DNA of 44,947 nucleotides from a virus: the IMG/VR virus record IMGVR_UViG_3300019880_000003, positions 1-44,947 of that record; one strand, 5' to 3'. Shown one piece after another: positions 15,993 to 24,151 of the stretch. A model generated the notes under the pieces. The model was not told where the DNA came from. It worked only from the letters and a program-made list of their open reading frames with translations, and did no database searches. Position numbers and translations under genes: made by a program. How positions within the stretch are numbered: the stretch's first letter is position 1; each line of letters begins with the position of its first letter.

Positions 15993-17018
15993 GTGGCTAA
16001 CGCCTTTACCGGCACTGGGGCAATGAGTGCCATTGTCCAGACCGCCTATGACCGCGCGCTTGAGTTCGCTCTGCGCGCACAGCCCATGTTCCGCCAGGTC
16101 GCTGACAAGCGGCCGGTTCAGCAGTCGATGCCCGGTTCCTCGGTCGTCTTCTCCCTGTACCAGGACCTTGCTCAGCAGATCACCCCGCTGAATGAGCTGG
16201 TTGACCCGGACGCCGTTGCGGCCGGTAACCCGACCACGGTTTCCGTGACTCTGAATGAGTACGGTAACTCGATCCTGGTCTCCAACAAGCTGGACCTGTT
16301 CAGCTTCACCGACGTGACTGCTGGTCTCGTCAACCAGGTTGCCTGGAACCTGATCGACTCTGTCGACCTGATCGTCCAGAACGTTCTGGCTGCGGGTACT
16401 CAGACGCTGCGGCGCTCCGGTACCGCTGGTGTCGTCGGCTACGGCTTCGGCACGACCCCGACCAACCCGGTCGCGGTCAACCAGATCGGTGGCGCTGCTG
16501 ACGCTAACATCGCGTTCTCTGCCTTCAACTCGGTCATGGCTCGGACGGCTCCCGTCCAGCTGCGGACGAACAAGGTTCACCCGAACAAGGGTTCGCTGTA
16601 CACCGCGTACATCCACCCGCAGGTCTCTTATGACCTGCGACAGGAAACCGGTGCGGCTGCCTGGCGTGACCCGCACAACTACTCTGCGGCCGACAACATC
16701 TGGGCTGGCGAGATCGGTTCGTACGAGGGCGCTGCGTACATCGAAACTCCTCGCGCCCAGAGCGCTCAGACTGGTGCTGCGTACTCTGGTGCGTCTGCTC
16801 CCGCTGGTGCCTCGCGTGTCTACAACACGTACTTCACGGGCCAGCAGGCTCTTGCTGAGGCTGTTGCCGAAGAGTTCCACACCATCCGTGGCCCGGTGGT
16901 TGACAAGCTGACTCGCTTCCAGCCGCTCGGCTGGTACGGCGTCGCTGGCTGGTCGCTGTACCGCCCGGAGTCCCTGATCGTCGCTCAGTCTACGTCGACC
17001 CTGCGGCCGACCAGCTAA
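15993..17018 (+). CDS. Major capsid protein
   Basis: 341 residues with a GTG start after TAGGAGATCC. The order scaffold then this protein, the strong terminator right after it, and a visible codon bias towards C-ending codons all suggest a very highly expressed gene. Features include LRAQPMFRQVADKRPVQQSM, then PGSSVVFSLYQDL and VTLNEYGNSILVSNKLD, resembling the HK97-fold coat of the P22/N4 gp56-like type. No maturation protease was found, in keeping with that type. Confidence 0.85.
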   Translation: MANAFTGTGAMSAIVQTAYDRALEFALRAQPMFRQVADKRPVQQSMPGSSVVFSLYQDLAQQITPLNELVDPDAVAAGNPTTVSVTLNEYGNSILVSNKLDLFSFTDVTAGLVNQVAWNLIDSVDLIVQNVLAAGTQTLRRSGTAGVVGYGFGTTPTNPVAVNQIGGAADANIAFSAFNSVMARTAPVQLRTNKVHPNKGSLYTAYIHPQVSYDLRQETGAAAWRDPHNYSAADNIWAGEIGSYEGAAYIETPRAQSAQTGAAYSGASAPAGASRVYNTYFTGQQALAEAVAEEFHTIRGPVVDKLTRFQPLGWYGVAGWSLYRPESLIVAQSTSTLRPTS

Positions 17019-17033
17019 TAACTTGCTGGATTC

Positions 17034-17067
17034 GGGGACTTTACTAGGTCAGTAAAGTCCCCGTTTT
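17034..17067 (+). terminator. Rho-independent terminator after the capsid gene
   Basis: A 12-bp perfect stem GGGGACTTTACT / AGTAAAGTCCCC with a 5-base loop (AGGTC), followed by G and TTTT. It lies 15 bp beyond the capsid stop. It would reduce transcription into the tail genes and so set a high capsid-to-tail ratio. Confidence 0.9.
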
Positions 17068-17091
17068 AGGCAACAAACTCTAGGAGGTTCA

Positions 17092-17427
17092 ATGTCCGCA
17101 TGGAACTCGAACGGCCTGACCGTTCGAACTACGGCCGCTACGACTGACACCATTCTCGCAACGGATGACGTCATCGTCTACACGGCCGGTACGGCCAAGG
17201 CCGTCTCGCTCCCGAGCGCGGCCCTGTCGACCGTTCAGCTCGGCAAGGTTTACCGCATCGTCAACGCCGGTGCTGGCGCCCTCACCATCACTCCGACTGC
17301 TGGCACAATTGATGGTGCTGCCACCCGAGTCATGGTCACGGCTCCGACCGCTGGTACGCCTGGCTGTCAGCAGATTGTCAGTGATGGCACCAACTGGCGC
17401 AGCATCTCGTACGTTGTCGGCGCCTAA
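17092..17427 (+). CDS. Probable head decoration or other high-copy virion protein
   Basis: 111 residues after TAGGAGGTTCA. Almost entirely Thr, Ala, Val, Gly and Ile with short alternating strands (DDVIVYTAGTAKAVSL, KVYRIVNAGAGALTI). This predicts a small beta-sandwich like capsid decoration proteins or fibre-head domains. It shares the capsid gene's codon style. Exact role not recognised; the position right after the capsid terminator supports a capsid-surface protein. Confidence 0.6.
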   Translation: MSAWNSNGLTVRTTAATTDTILATDDVIVYTAGTAKAVSLPSAALSTVQLGKVYRIVNAGAGALTITPTAGTIDGAATRVMVTAPTAGTPGCQQIVSDGTNWRSISYVVGA

Positions 17428-17446
17428 TCACTAAGGAGGGGGCCTC

Positions 17447-17827
17447 GTGGCCACATGGCTATTCACCACGCCTACAGTCTCTGAGGCTCCCTTCGCGTGG
17501 AACGACCTGATGGTTCGATATCGGATGGATAGGGGAGTCTCAGTCCAAGAAGTAGCACCCTGCCAATACGAACTCATCAGGTACTACGCGTACACGGATG
17601 AACTGGGGGCAAGCAACTTGCCCACCAATCCGAACCAGGATACCGAGTTCTGGCCCGCCCCTTCGGCGGGCCTTAACTTCTTCAGGGGCGGATATGAACA
17701 TCTAGTAAGTGACGCAGTAAAGGCGTGCCTGATCTCTTCGGGTATCGGTATCACTGAGGATAACTTCAGCACTCCGCCCGGCTCATTCGGCTTCGGTGGA
17801 TTCGGAGAAGGAGGGTTCGGAGGATGA
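17447..17827 (+). CDS. Tail/connector-region protein of unknown function
   Basis: 126 residues, GTG start after AAGGAGGGGG. The folded part (LFTTPTVSEAPFAWNDLMVR, LNFFRGGYEHLVSDAVKACL) is followed by a short Gly/Phe tail, GSFGFGGFGEGGFGG. The last 4 bp overlap the next start (ATGA). The family is common among actinophage structural genes as far as I can judge, but no function is known to me. Confidence 0.65.
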   Translation: MATWLFTTPTVSEAPFAWNDLMVRYRMDRGVSVQEVAPCQYELIRYYAYTDELGASNLPTNPNQDTEFWPAPSAGLNFFRGGYEHLVSDAVKACLISSGIGITEDNFSTPPGSFGFGGFGEGGFGG

Positions 17828-18738
17828 CTTACACGGATATCCCCAAGGGCACCCAGAACTGGAACGTGCCCGTCAACGCTGCATTCAGCAGCCAGGACGT
17901 GCGCATCACGTCCGTAGAGAACAACAAGTACGACAAGACCGGTGGCGCACTGACCGGCGAGATCAGCACCAACCTGAACAGCCGGTCTGCATTCTTCAAG
18001 ACGACCAGCCAGACGGACCATGTGGTCACGATCTTTCAGGCCAGCACGACTGGCGTCGACACTGGAGCCGCGCTCAATGTTGTCTCGGACAACAAGGAGA
18101 CTTCAGCCATGTACCTCAGTGGCACCGAGAATGCTCGGGGCACCTTCAAGGTAACCCACAGGAACCCTGGGCTGGGTGCAGCAGCAGACGCTAGCGCGTC
18201 CGCCATCTCCGTGGACCTCCAGTACAACGCGCAGGGCGGAACGGCTGCTCGCGGCCTCTTCATGACCGGCACCGATGGCCCCACGACTGGCGATCTGGTC
18301 ACGATTCGCAACAACGCCCGAGACGACTTCGTGATCAAGGCCAACGGGTCCGTAGGAATCAGGCTCCCCATTGCGTCTACTCCAGCTGGAGCGCTTGACG
18401 TTCGCCAGGTGGACACCAGCACGGTTGGCATCGCGATGACTGCGGTGGCGGCCGGTCAGCAGATGGTGTTGCTCAAGGATTCTGGCGGTAGCGCCCGCTT
18501 CGAGATCAACGCCTCCGGCAACGCGGTCTTCCGAGCCAACATGCTGAGCACAGCACCATTCCAGATGGGCTCGACCACCGCAGACTTCGGTGGACTTACC
18601 GGCTCTGGTATCGGCATGAAGAACGCAACGGCAGTACCGTCAACGAACCCCACTGGTGGCGGCATTCTTTACGCGGAAGCAGGCGCACTCAAGTGGCGCG
18701 GTTCTTCCGGAACCGTAACTGTAATCGCTCCCGCCTAG
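17824..18738 (+). CDS. Tail fibre-like minor protein
   Basis: 304 residues, beta-rich and repetitive in Thr, Ser, Ala, Gly and Asn. The N-terminus (MTYTDIPKGTQNWNVPVNAA) looks like a virion-attachment segment. The C-terminus has TGSGIGMKNATAVPS and GGGILYAEAGALKWRGSSGT, the ending typical of many Streptomyces phage minor tail or fibre proteins. Translationally coupled to the preceding gene. Probably part of the host-binding apparatus. Confidence 0.7.
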   Translation: MTYTDIPKGTQNWNVPVNAAFSSQDVRITSVENNKYDKTGGALTGEISTNLNSRSAFFKTTSQTDHVVTIFQASTTGVDTGAALNVVSDNKETSAMYLSGTENARGTFKVTHRNPGLGAAADASASAISVDLQYNAQGGTAARGLFMTGTDGPTTGDLVTIRNNARDDFVIKANGSVGIRLPIASTPAGALDVRQVDTSTVGIAMTAVAAGQQMVLLKDSGGSARFEINASGNAVFRANMLSTAPFQMGSTTADFGGLTGSGIGMKNATAVPSTNPTGGGILYAEAGALKWRGSSGTVTVIAPA

Positions 18739-18746
18739 GAGATCCA

Positions 18747-19943
18747 ATGACTGTCAGTTCACTGAACTACATGACCGGCAACCTGCTCACCGGCAGCGAC
18801 GTGAACATTTCACGCGATGACCTCTATGCGGGCACTGCTCCAGTCGTCACGAACACTCAGCAGGCTGGCAGCACGATCGCCTCTGCTCAGAAATGGACGC
18901 CAGCGCCTGTTGCGCTGGCTGGTGGAGACAAGCTGTTCGCCTTCCAGTACTTCGGTGGCGGCAGCTTCACCAATGGCGTCGGTGTGCCCGACAGCTCCTA
19001 CATACTGCCACTCAGTCGCTACCCCAACACCTATGCATCGGGTCAGTCGAACTGGTCGACAGGCTTTATGTACTACGGGCAGACCTTCGAGATCAAGTAC
19101 AAGTATATCGGTGCGGCCACCATGTACCGGCTGACCATCAATGGGCGGAGAGTAACTGACGTCCCAGTCGCGACTGGGGGCACCACTCCTGGATCCAGCA
19201 ACGTCCTCAAGTTCGACCTTGGATCTGTTGCTGTCTGGAATATCCGACTCGACTTCGCAACGATGCCCTTCGGGGGCATCTTCACCGGGCCCAATGACTC
19301 GATGTTCAATCCGTTGCCCTCGAAGCGGGTGATGATCCTGGGTGACAGCATCTCGGATGGCTCCGCACAGAACACTGGAGCGGGCCTAGGTACCTGGGTC
19401 TATCGCTCCGCCAGGCTGAGCAACATCAATGACATCTGGAACCAGTCCCGTGGGGGGACTGGTTACATCACTCCCGGCGCATTCACGACCATCCCGAACC
19501 GAGTGCCCACGGACATCGTGCCTTATGCGCCCGAACAGGTGATCGTGTTCGCTGGCTACAACGACGGGACCACGGACCCTGCGGTACTCCGCCAGATTGC
19601 AGCAGCCCACAAGTCCACGATAGACCAGATCAGGGCCGGTGTGCCTGGTGTGGACGTCGTGACGGTTGGCTACTGGAATCCTTCGGGGACTGTCGGCACC
19701 ACTGCTCAACTGATGAGCGACACCATCAAGGCCTCGTGCTTCGCCCTGGACGTACCATACATCGAGCCGATCACTGGCAATGTGTACGACGTCTACTCGA
19801 ACCTGGTCTATTCGGCTGGCCCCTGGGTCACTGCTGGCAACGCCTCGGTGGTCATCGGTGGAGACTCCGTACACCCCACGAATGCAGGGCACTACATCAT
19901 CGGTAACATCATGGCGGCCTCGCTGGGGGCCCTGACCAACTAG
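18747..19943 (+). CDS. Tail protein with SGNH/GDSL hydrolase domain
   Basis: 398 residues; ATG at 18747 follows TAGGAGATCCA, and an upstream in-frame start inside the previous gene is rejected. Residues 1-180 are a beta-rich carrier domain. Residues about 185-398 are an SGNH hydrolase: MILGDSISDG (block I Ser), SRGGTGY (block II Gly), FAGYND (block III Asn) and GDSVHPTNAGH (block V Asp and His). All four catalytic blocks are intact. In a virion such an esterase would remove acyl groups from cell-surface glycan or sugar, or act as a depolymerase during adsorption. Substrate unknown. Confidence 0.88.
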   Translation: MTVSSLNYMTGNLLTGSDVNISRDDLYAGTAPVVTNTQQAGSTIASAQKWTPAPVALAGGDKLFAFQYFGGGSFTNGVGVPDSSYILPLSRYPNTYASGQSNWSTGFMYYGQTFEIKYKYIGAATMYRLTINGRRVTDVPVATGGTTPGSSNVLKFDLGSVAVWNIRLDFATMPFGGIFTGPNDSMFNPLPSKRVMILGDSISDGSAQNTGAGLGTWVYRSARLSNINDIWNQSRGGTGYITPGAFTTIPNRVPTDIVPYAPEQVIVFAGYNDGTTDPAVLRQIAAAHKSTIDQIRAGVPGVDVVTVGYWNPSGTVGTTAQLMSDTIKASCFALDVPYIEPITGNVYDVYSNLVYSAGPWVTAGNASVVIGGDSVHPTNAGHYIIGNIMAASLGALTN

Positions 19944-19951
19944 GAGATGTC

Positions 19952-20131
19952 ATGGCAGCGAAGCCCAACAAGAAAGCCCCACTCGGTCAGGGTGGCCGCT
20001 TTGCAGCGGTTGCCAAGGCTGCCGGTGGTGGCAAGAAGGGTGCGGCCATAGCCGCAGCCGCTGGACGCAAGAAGTATGGCAACGCCAAGATGGCCAAGAT
20101 GGCTGCGGCAGGAAAGAAGAGGGCCAAGTAA
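19952..20131 (+). CDS. Lys/Ala-rich basic protein, histone-H1-like composition
   Basis: 59 residues, ATG after TAGGAGATGTC. Begins MAAKPNKKAPLGQGGRF and ends KMAKMAAAGKKRAK. It is almost wholly Lys, Ala, Gly and Arg, strongly basic, with no acidic residues. Likely nucleic-acid-binding or a charge partner within the virion. Similar small basic proteins occur among actinophage structural genes, but the function is not established. The stop overlaps the next start (TAATG). Confidence 0.7.
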   Translation: MAAKPNKKAPLGQGGRFAAVAKAAGGGKKGAAIAAAAGRKKYGNAKMAKMAAAGKKRAK

Positions 20132-20379
20132 TGAGCGATGCAGAGAACTACGACCCGGCCAAGGTGCCTTGCAATCCCACCTGGTCCAGCCCCAAGGAGT
20201 GCTACCCGATCGCTGGCCCTGGTGGTAACACCACGCTGATCGAGAACAATGAGAAGGGCATCCTGGAGACCAATCTCTTCCGGGTTATCGCCATGCACCA
20301 GGAGGCCGACCTCGGCTCCGAGCACGACATGCATAAGCAGGGCATCTACACCACCAACTCCATGGGAGACAACGACTAA
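20131..20379 (+). CDS. Small virion-cluster protein of unknown function
   Basis: 82 residues, coupled by TAATG to the upstream basic protein. Acidic and polar, with two Cys (VPCNPTW, KECYPIAG), and ends SMGDND. No family recognised. Confidence 0.6.
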   Translation: MSDAENYDPAKVPCNPTWSSPKECYPIAGPGGNTTLIENNEKGILETNLFRVIAMHQEADLGSEHDMHKQGIYTTNSMGDND

Positions 20380-20380
20380 C

Positions 20381-20611
20381 ATGCCTCCGGTTCAGAAGAA
20401 GACGACGAATGAAGTCGAGTCACTCCTCAAGGTCGGAGACCAGATCCACCTGGTCTCCGGCGGGCGCACGTTGCAGAACTACACCGTGATGGCGATGGAT
20501 GACCGGCTGGTGAAGTTCAGCGCCAACCCGCAGATCGCTCCGCAGACGGATTACATCTTGATCCCATGGACCAGCATCGAGGTTATGGGGCTGCCGAATG
20601 CCCAGAGCTAA
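20381..20611 (+). CDS. Small virion-cluster protein of unknown function
   Basis: 76 residues. The ATG at 20381 lies 1 bp after the preceding stop with only a weak upstream GGGAG, so coupled translation is likely. The sequence suggests a small beta-barrel (GDQIHLVSGGRTLQNYTVMA, LIPWTSIEVMGL). Its last 14 bp overlap the next gene. Confidence 0.6.
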   Translation: MPPVQKKTTNEVESLLKVGDQIHLVSGGRTLQNYTVMAMDDRLVKFSANPQIAPQTDYILIPWTSIEVMGLPNAQS

Positions 20612-20867
20612 GAGTCGGAAGCACTGCACCTCCGGGTGCAGCACTGGTGGACACAGGAGCTGGGGAGAGTGCATGCGAGACAAGAGCCTTCAGCTCTCCC
20701 CGGCGGTGAATGGTGACTACGGCAAGAGGCAGAAGGCCTGGGACAAAGAGCTCTCAAGCTATGAGTCTGCCGTCAAGCAGGGCGTCCAGCCCAGGGGCAC
20801 CAAGCAAGCGCAGATCGATGCTGCCATGAAGAGCAGCCAGGAAACCGGAGTCGCTTACCAAGCATAG
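20598..20867 (+). CDS. Conserved-looking small actinophage virion-cluster protein
   Basis: 89 residues. N-terminal Cys/His-rich patch (RKHCTSGCSTGGHRSWGECM) that could bind a metal, followed by a charged helical stretch (GDYGKRQKAWDKELSSYESA) and a C-terminal helix. I have the impression of a widespread actinophage family with the same start, but no function is known to me. Overlaps the previous gene by 14 bp. Confidence 0.65.
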   Translation: MPRAKSRKHCTSGCSTGGHRSWGECMRDKSLQLSPAVNGDYGKRQKAWDKELSSYESAVKQGVQPRGTKQAQIDAAMKSSQETGVAYQA

Positions 20868-20878
20868 GACGGGGAATT

Positions 20879-21334
20879 ATGTCAGCAGAGCAGACAGTAC
20901 GGATAGATGGATCAGTCATAATCAATGGAACTGCAAGCACGGCAATGACCGTAGCTCAGGTACCGCCCGCCAAGTCGGGCGCCCCCACTCAGGCTAACGT
21001 CCTGGCCGGTTCTGCGACAGGCCCTAGCGGCATCATCTCGCTGATCGCAGGTGAAGTCTGGTACGGATACCTCCAGCTCTCCGCCTCCCTCGAAGGCGCC
21101 ACCCAGGAAACCCTGGTGACCATCAACACCTCGAACCTCTCTGCTGTTCCAGCCCCCGATGTGGACCTGGTGACATTGAACTTGGCTACAGGCACGGCGA
21201 CTGACGCCGTGACTATGACCGCCCGCACCAACTACATGTACATATACGCCAATGGCGACACGGATCTGAGCCTGAACATCACGGGCGACCCGGCTGTCGT
21301 TTCCGGTAGCGCTTACGGTTTCCGTCTCGCATAA
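20879..21334 (+). CDS. Beta-rich virion-cluster protein of unknown function
   Basis: 151 residues with a weak ribosome site (GGGG) before the ATG. Thr, Ala, Ser and Val-rich with alternating hydrophobic strands and no membrane segment. Likely a small beta-sandwich head or tail component. The next gene starts 9 bp downstream after AAGGAGAAGC. Confidence 0.6.
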   Translation: MSAEQTVRIDGSVIINGTASTAMTVAQVPPAKSGAPTQANVLAGSATGPSGIISLIAGEVWYGYLQLSASLEGATQETLVTINTSNLSAVPAPDVDLVTLNLATGTATDAVTMTARTNYMYIYANGDTDLSLNITGDPAVVSGSAYGFRLA

Positions 21335-21343
21335 GGAGAAGCA

Positions 21344-22273
21344 ATGGTTGCTACATTCGATCTGATCGCGCAGCGGGTGAAGCAACAGCTTCTTGGCTAC
21401 ACGCGAGACCAGGCCTCGGTTACTTTCCTCACCAATCCGATGACCGACACGGATATCACGTTCAATGTGGACACCGAGACAGTCACGGCCTTGAGCCGTG
21501 GCGTCGTTGAGATCGGTGAGGAAATGATCCTGGTCAAGAAGTACGACAAGACGACTGGCCTGGTCACCACATACGGCCCTAACGGCCGAGGGGTGGAAGG
21601 CACCGTAGCCACCGCCCACTCCCTCAATGACTTCGTTACAGCGGACCCCAGGTACCCTGTCGCCCGCATCAAGGAAGCCATCAACGACACCATCTCCGGT
21701 ATCTACCCAGACATCTGGGTGTTCGGGGAGTTCGAGTTCAACTACGTGGCAGCACGCTACGAGTACCCGATCCCTGTCGAGGTCGATGACGTCTACAAGG
21801 TGACCTGGAACACCATTGGTCCGTCCGCCATCTGGCGTCCGGCCCGCACCTATAGGTTCAACCCTCAGGCGTCGACGACTCCGGGCCAGACCAAGCCGAC
21901 CCCGACACCTACCGGCAAGACCATTCAGATCCTGGACGATGGCATCGTGCCTGGTCGCGCAATCAGGGTGACGTACATCACCGCCCCCAGCGAGTTGGTG
22001 AACGGCAACGACCCCTTCGAGCTGACTACCGGCCTGCCTGACCGCATGATCGACATGATCGTGTACGGCGCCTGCTGGCGCCTCCTGCCTGGCTGGGAAG
22101 CTGGACGCCTTCAGCAGCAGTCGATCGAGTCCACCGAGCGTGCGCCCCTGGTGCCTACTGGTGCTGCCTCTGACGCCTCCAAGTACTACCTCGGACTGTA
22201 TCAGCGTCGCCTTGACGAAGAGCGCGACCGGCTGTTCCGCCTGTTCGAGAACTTCCAGACCTTCAACAGCTAG
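21344..22273 (+). CDS. Head-to-tail connector / adaptor protein
   Basis: 309 residues after AAGGAGAAGC. The segment EEMILVKKYDKTTGLV and a helical part VARIKEAINDTISGIYPD, with the later DRMIDMIVYGACWRLLPGWE and a C-terminal helix YQRRLDEERDRLFRLFENFQ, look like an adaptor that sits under the portal in short-tailed phages. Assigned by general shape and position before the two large tail genes. The gene's last 4 bp are overlapped by the antisense HNH gene. Confidence 0.55.
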   Translation: MVATFDLIAQRVKQQLLGYTRDQASVTFLTNPMTDTDITFNVDTETVTALSRGVVEIGEEMILVKKYDKTTGLVTTYGPNGRGVEGTVATAHSLNDFVTADPRYPVARIKEAINDTISGIYPDIWVFGEFEFNYVAARYEYPIPVEVDDVYKVTWNTIGPSAIWRPARTYRFNPQASTTPGQTKPTPTPTGKTIQILDDGIVPGRAIRVTYITAPSELVNGNDPFELTTGLPDRMIDMIVYGACWRLLPGWEAGRLQQQSIESTERAPLVPTGAASDASKYYLGLYQRRLDEERDRLFRLFENFQTFNS

Positions 22274-22743
22274 ATCAACCACGACCAACTCTTGCCCTGG
22301 ACCGCCCAACGCATGGTGCTCTTACCGACACCGTACTCATTGGCCAGGGCGAGATAGGTTACTTCACCCGTTGCGTATCGACGACGGCACTCCCGAACGT
22401 CATCCTCGGTCAACTTGTGCGCGCACTTCTCGCCCCTTGCGTGCACCATCTGACCCCGCTCAATAGCATCCCTCATGTTGTCTGCATGATCTCCGTCCAC
22501 CAGGTGGTCTGGGTTGCAGCAGGCGTAGGTGTCGCACGCGTGCCTGCACACGTTCGGCCAGTGGCCATGCGTGATCAGGAATGCAGTGCGGTGGGCATAG
22601 AAGTTCTTGCCTTCATCGCGAAGCCCGAAAACTCCATAGCCCAACCCGGCCTTTGCGCCGTCCCAAATCCAGCAACCATTGTCATTCTCAGTGGTTCGAG
22701 ACTTGATCCAAACCAGGTCGATGTCTCCGATGAGCTTGCCCAT
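22270..22743 (-). CDS. HNH endonuclease inserted antisense in the late operon
   Basis: 157 residues on the minus strand, with a strong AGGAGG site 5 bases before its ATG. CWIWDGAKAGLGYGVF, then YAHRTAFLITHGHWPNVCRH and CCNPDHLVDGDHADNMRDAI are the HNH_3-type homing endonuclease core. A C-terminal helix-turn-helix (TYLALANEYGVGKSTMRWAV) would bind DNA. It is the only left-facing gene between 44302 and 26867 and exactly fills a gap between two virion genes, overlapping the stop of one and abutting the ribosome site of the next. This is the signature of a mobile homing gene. Confidence 0.88.
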   Translation of the reverse strand: MGKLIGDIDLVWIKSRTTENDNGCWIWDGAKAGLGYGVFGLRDEGKNFYAHRTAFLITHGHWPNVCRHACDTYACCNPDHLVDGDHADNMRDAIERGQMVHARGEKCAHKLTEDDVRECRRRYATGEVTYLALANEYGVGKSTMRWAVQGKSWSWLI

Positions 22744-22765
22744 TAGGGCCTCCTGAAGGTAGGTG

Positions 22766-24139
22766 ATGTGGACGTGGTTGTCCGTTTCTTACTCTAGTGT
22801 AGCACCTGAAACCACATTGTCAAGCGGCATTACCGGTGCGAGCACTTCCATTACGGTTGGCTCGGTCACCGGCTTCCCTTCGAATACTCCCTACACCCTG
22901 GCCCTCGACTACGAGGGCATCACCGAAGAGCTGGTGCAGGTCAACAACGCTGCTGGCACCACCCTCACGATCGCCCGAGCGATCGATGGTACTTCGGCTG
23001 CATCCCACAACGCTGGGGCCCGCGTGCGCCACGTCAGCAGCGCTCGTGACTTCGCCGACTCCCGTAGTCACGAGAACTCCGATCAGGGTATCCATGGCCT
23101 GGCGCCTGGCGATGTCCTGGTCGGAGAGGATGCAGTCCAGACGCTGACCAACAAGACCCTGGTGAGTCCCACCGTAAGTGGGACCATTGCCGGTTCTCCT
23201 AACTTCAGCGGCACATGGACCGGCAACCCCGTAGTGGGTGCCAAGGTCAGGTTGCAGAACACCAGCGACGTATCTGCGACGTCCACCGACCACGCATTCC
23301 AGATCGGCCTGGACAACAGCCAGAACCTGCGCATGGACAACAACGAGATCCAGGCCATCAATAACGGCGTAGGCTCTCAGCTACTGCTACAGGCCGACAG
23401 CATCCAAACCTCGTTCATGGTGAACGCCGGTGTGGACAACACCACCAGCGCCATCACCGCCAACGGCACGGTCCAGGGCAACATCATAAGGTCCGACAGG
23501 CCCGCTGGTACTGCCACTACATTCATCGCCCGCACAACGGGCGATGCTAATGGTCGCTGGTTCACCCTGGCCAATGGCGCCAACCGATGGTCCGATGGCA
23601 CGGCGGCATCCGATGCTGGTATCAGCCGGACGGCTCCCGGCGTGCTGACCGTGGACAACAGCCTCGCGATCACCAATGGTCTGACGGTTCCGAACATCTC
23701 ATCCTCCGGGACCAGCTCATTCGTCAACCTGACAGTGACTGGCAACTTCAACCCCCCGCAAACCACAGCCTCCGGGGCGACGATCGGCACTGCCGGGGCT
23801 GGCTGGTCGCTGGTCGGCATCAATGGATTCATGATCGGTGGAACCACCTTTGTCACCGGAGTGGTCAATCGAACTGGAGCCAGCATCAACCCAACCACAA
23901 CGGCCCCCGACGCAGGCCAGGTTCCGGACACCACGATGGTGACTATCACTCCAGCCTGGCGCCCCAATGTTGGCTACCCCTCGGCCATCGCCTGCCCGAT
24001 CACTGACGGCATTGGCTTTGGTGGCTGCCGACTCAACACGGACGGCACCGTGGACCTGGTTTCCTGGCTGCCCAATAATCAGATCACCTCTGGGGGAGGA
24101 GCCAACCTTCGCTTCTCTCTTTCTTACCCTAGCGCATAA
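22766..24139 (+). CDS. Minor tail / fibre protein
   Basis: 457 residues. ATG 22766 is preferred over GTG 22763 because GAAGG is 6 bases upstream. The N-terminal 110 residues (SVAPETTLSSGITGASTSIT, ALDYEGITEELVQVNNAAG, ARVRHVSSARDF) are the widespread Streptomyces phage minor tail domain that anchors fibres. The rest is a beta-rich shaft with Asn/Thr repeats and a C-terminal SLSYPSA ending. The antisense HNH gene abuts its ribosome site, so expression may depend on how that insertion left the junction. Confidence 0.75.
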   Translation: MWTWLSVSYSSVAPETTLSSGITGASTSITVGSVTGFPSNTPYTLALDYEGITEELVQVNNAAGTTLTIARAIDGTSAASHNAGARVRHVSSARDFADSRSHENSDQGIHGLAPGDVLVGEDAVQTLTNKTLVSPTVSGTIAGSPNFSGTWTGNPVVGAKVRLQNTSDVSATSTDHAFQIGLDNSQNLRMDNNEIQAINNGVGSQLLLQADSIQTSFMVNAGVDNTTSAITANGTVQGNIIRSDRPAGTATTFIARTTGDANGRWFTLANGANRWSDGTAASDAGISRTAPGVLTVDNSLAITNGLTVPNISSSGTSSFVNLTVTGNFNPPQTTASGATIGTAGAGWSLVGINGFMIGGTTFVTGVVNRTGASINPTTTAPDAGQVPDTTMVTITPAWRPNVGYPSAIACPITDGIGFGGCRLNTDGTVDLVSWLPNNQITSGGGANLRFSLSYPSA

Positions 24140-24151
24140 GGAGGGCTGGCA

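Noticed and set aside
20912-22309. 465-codon minus-strand frame
   Set aside because: Antisense to two virion genes, no family resemblance, no ribosome site.
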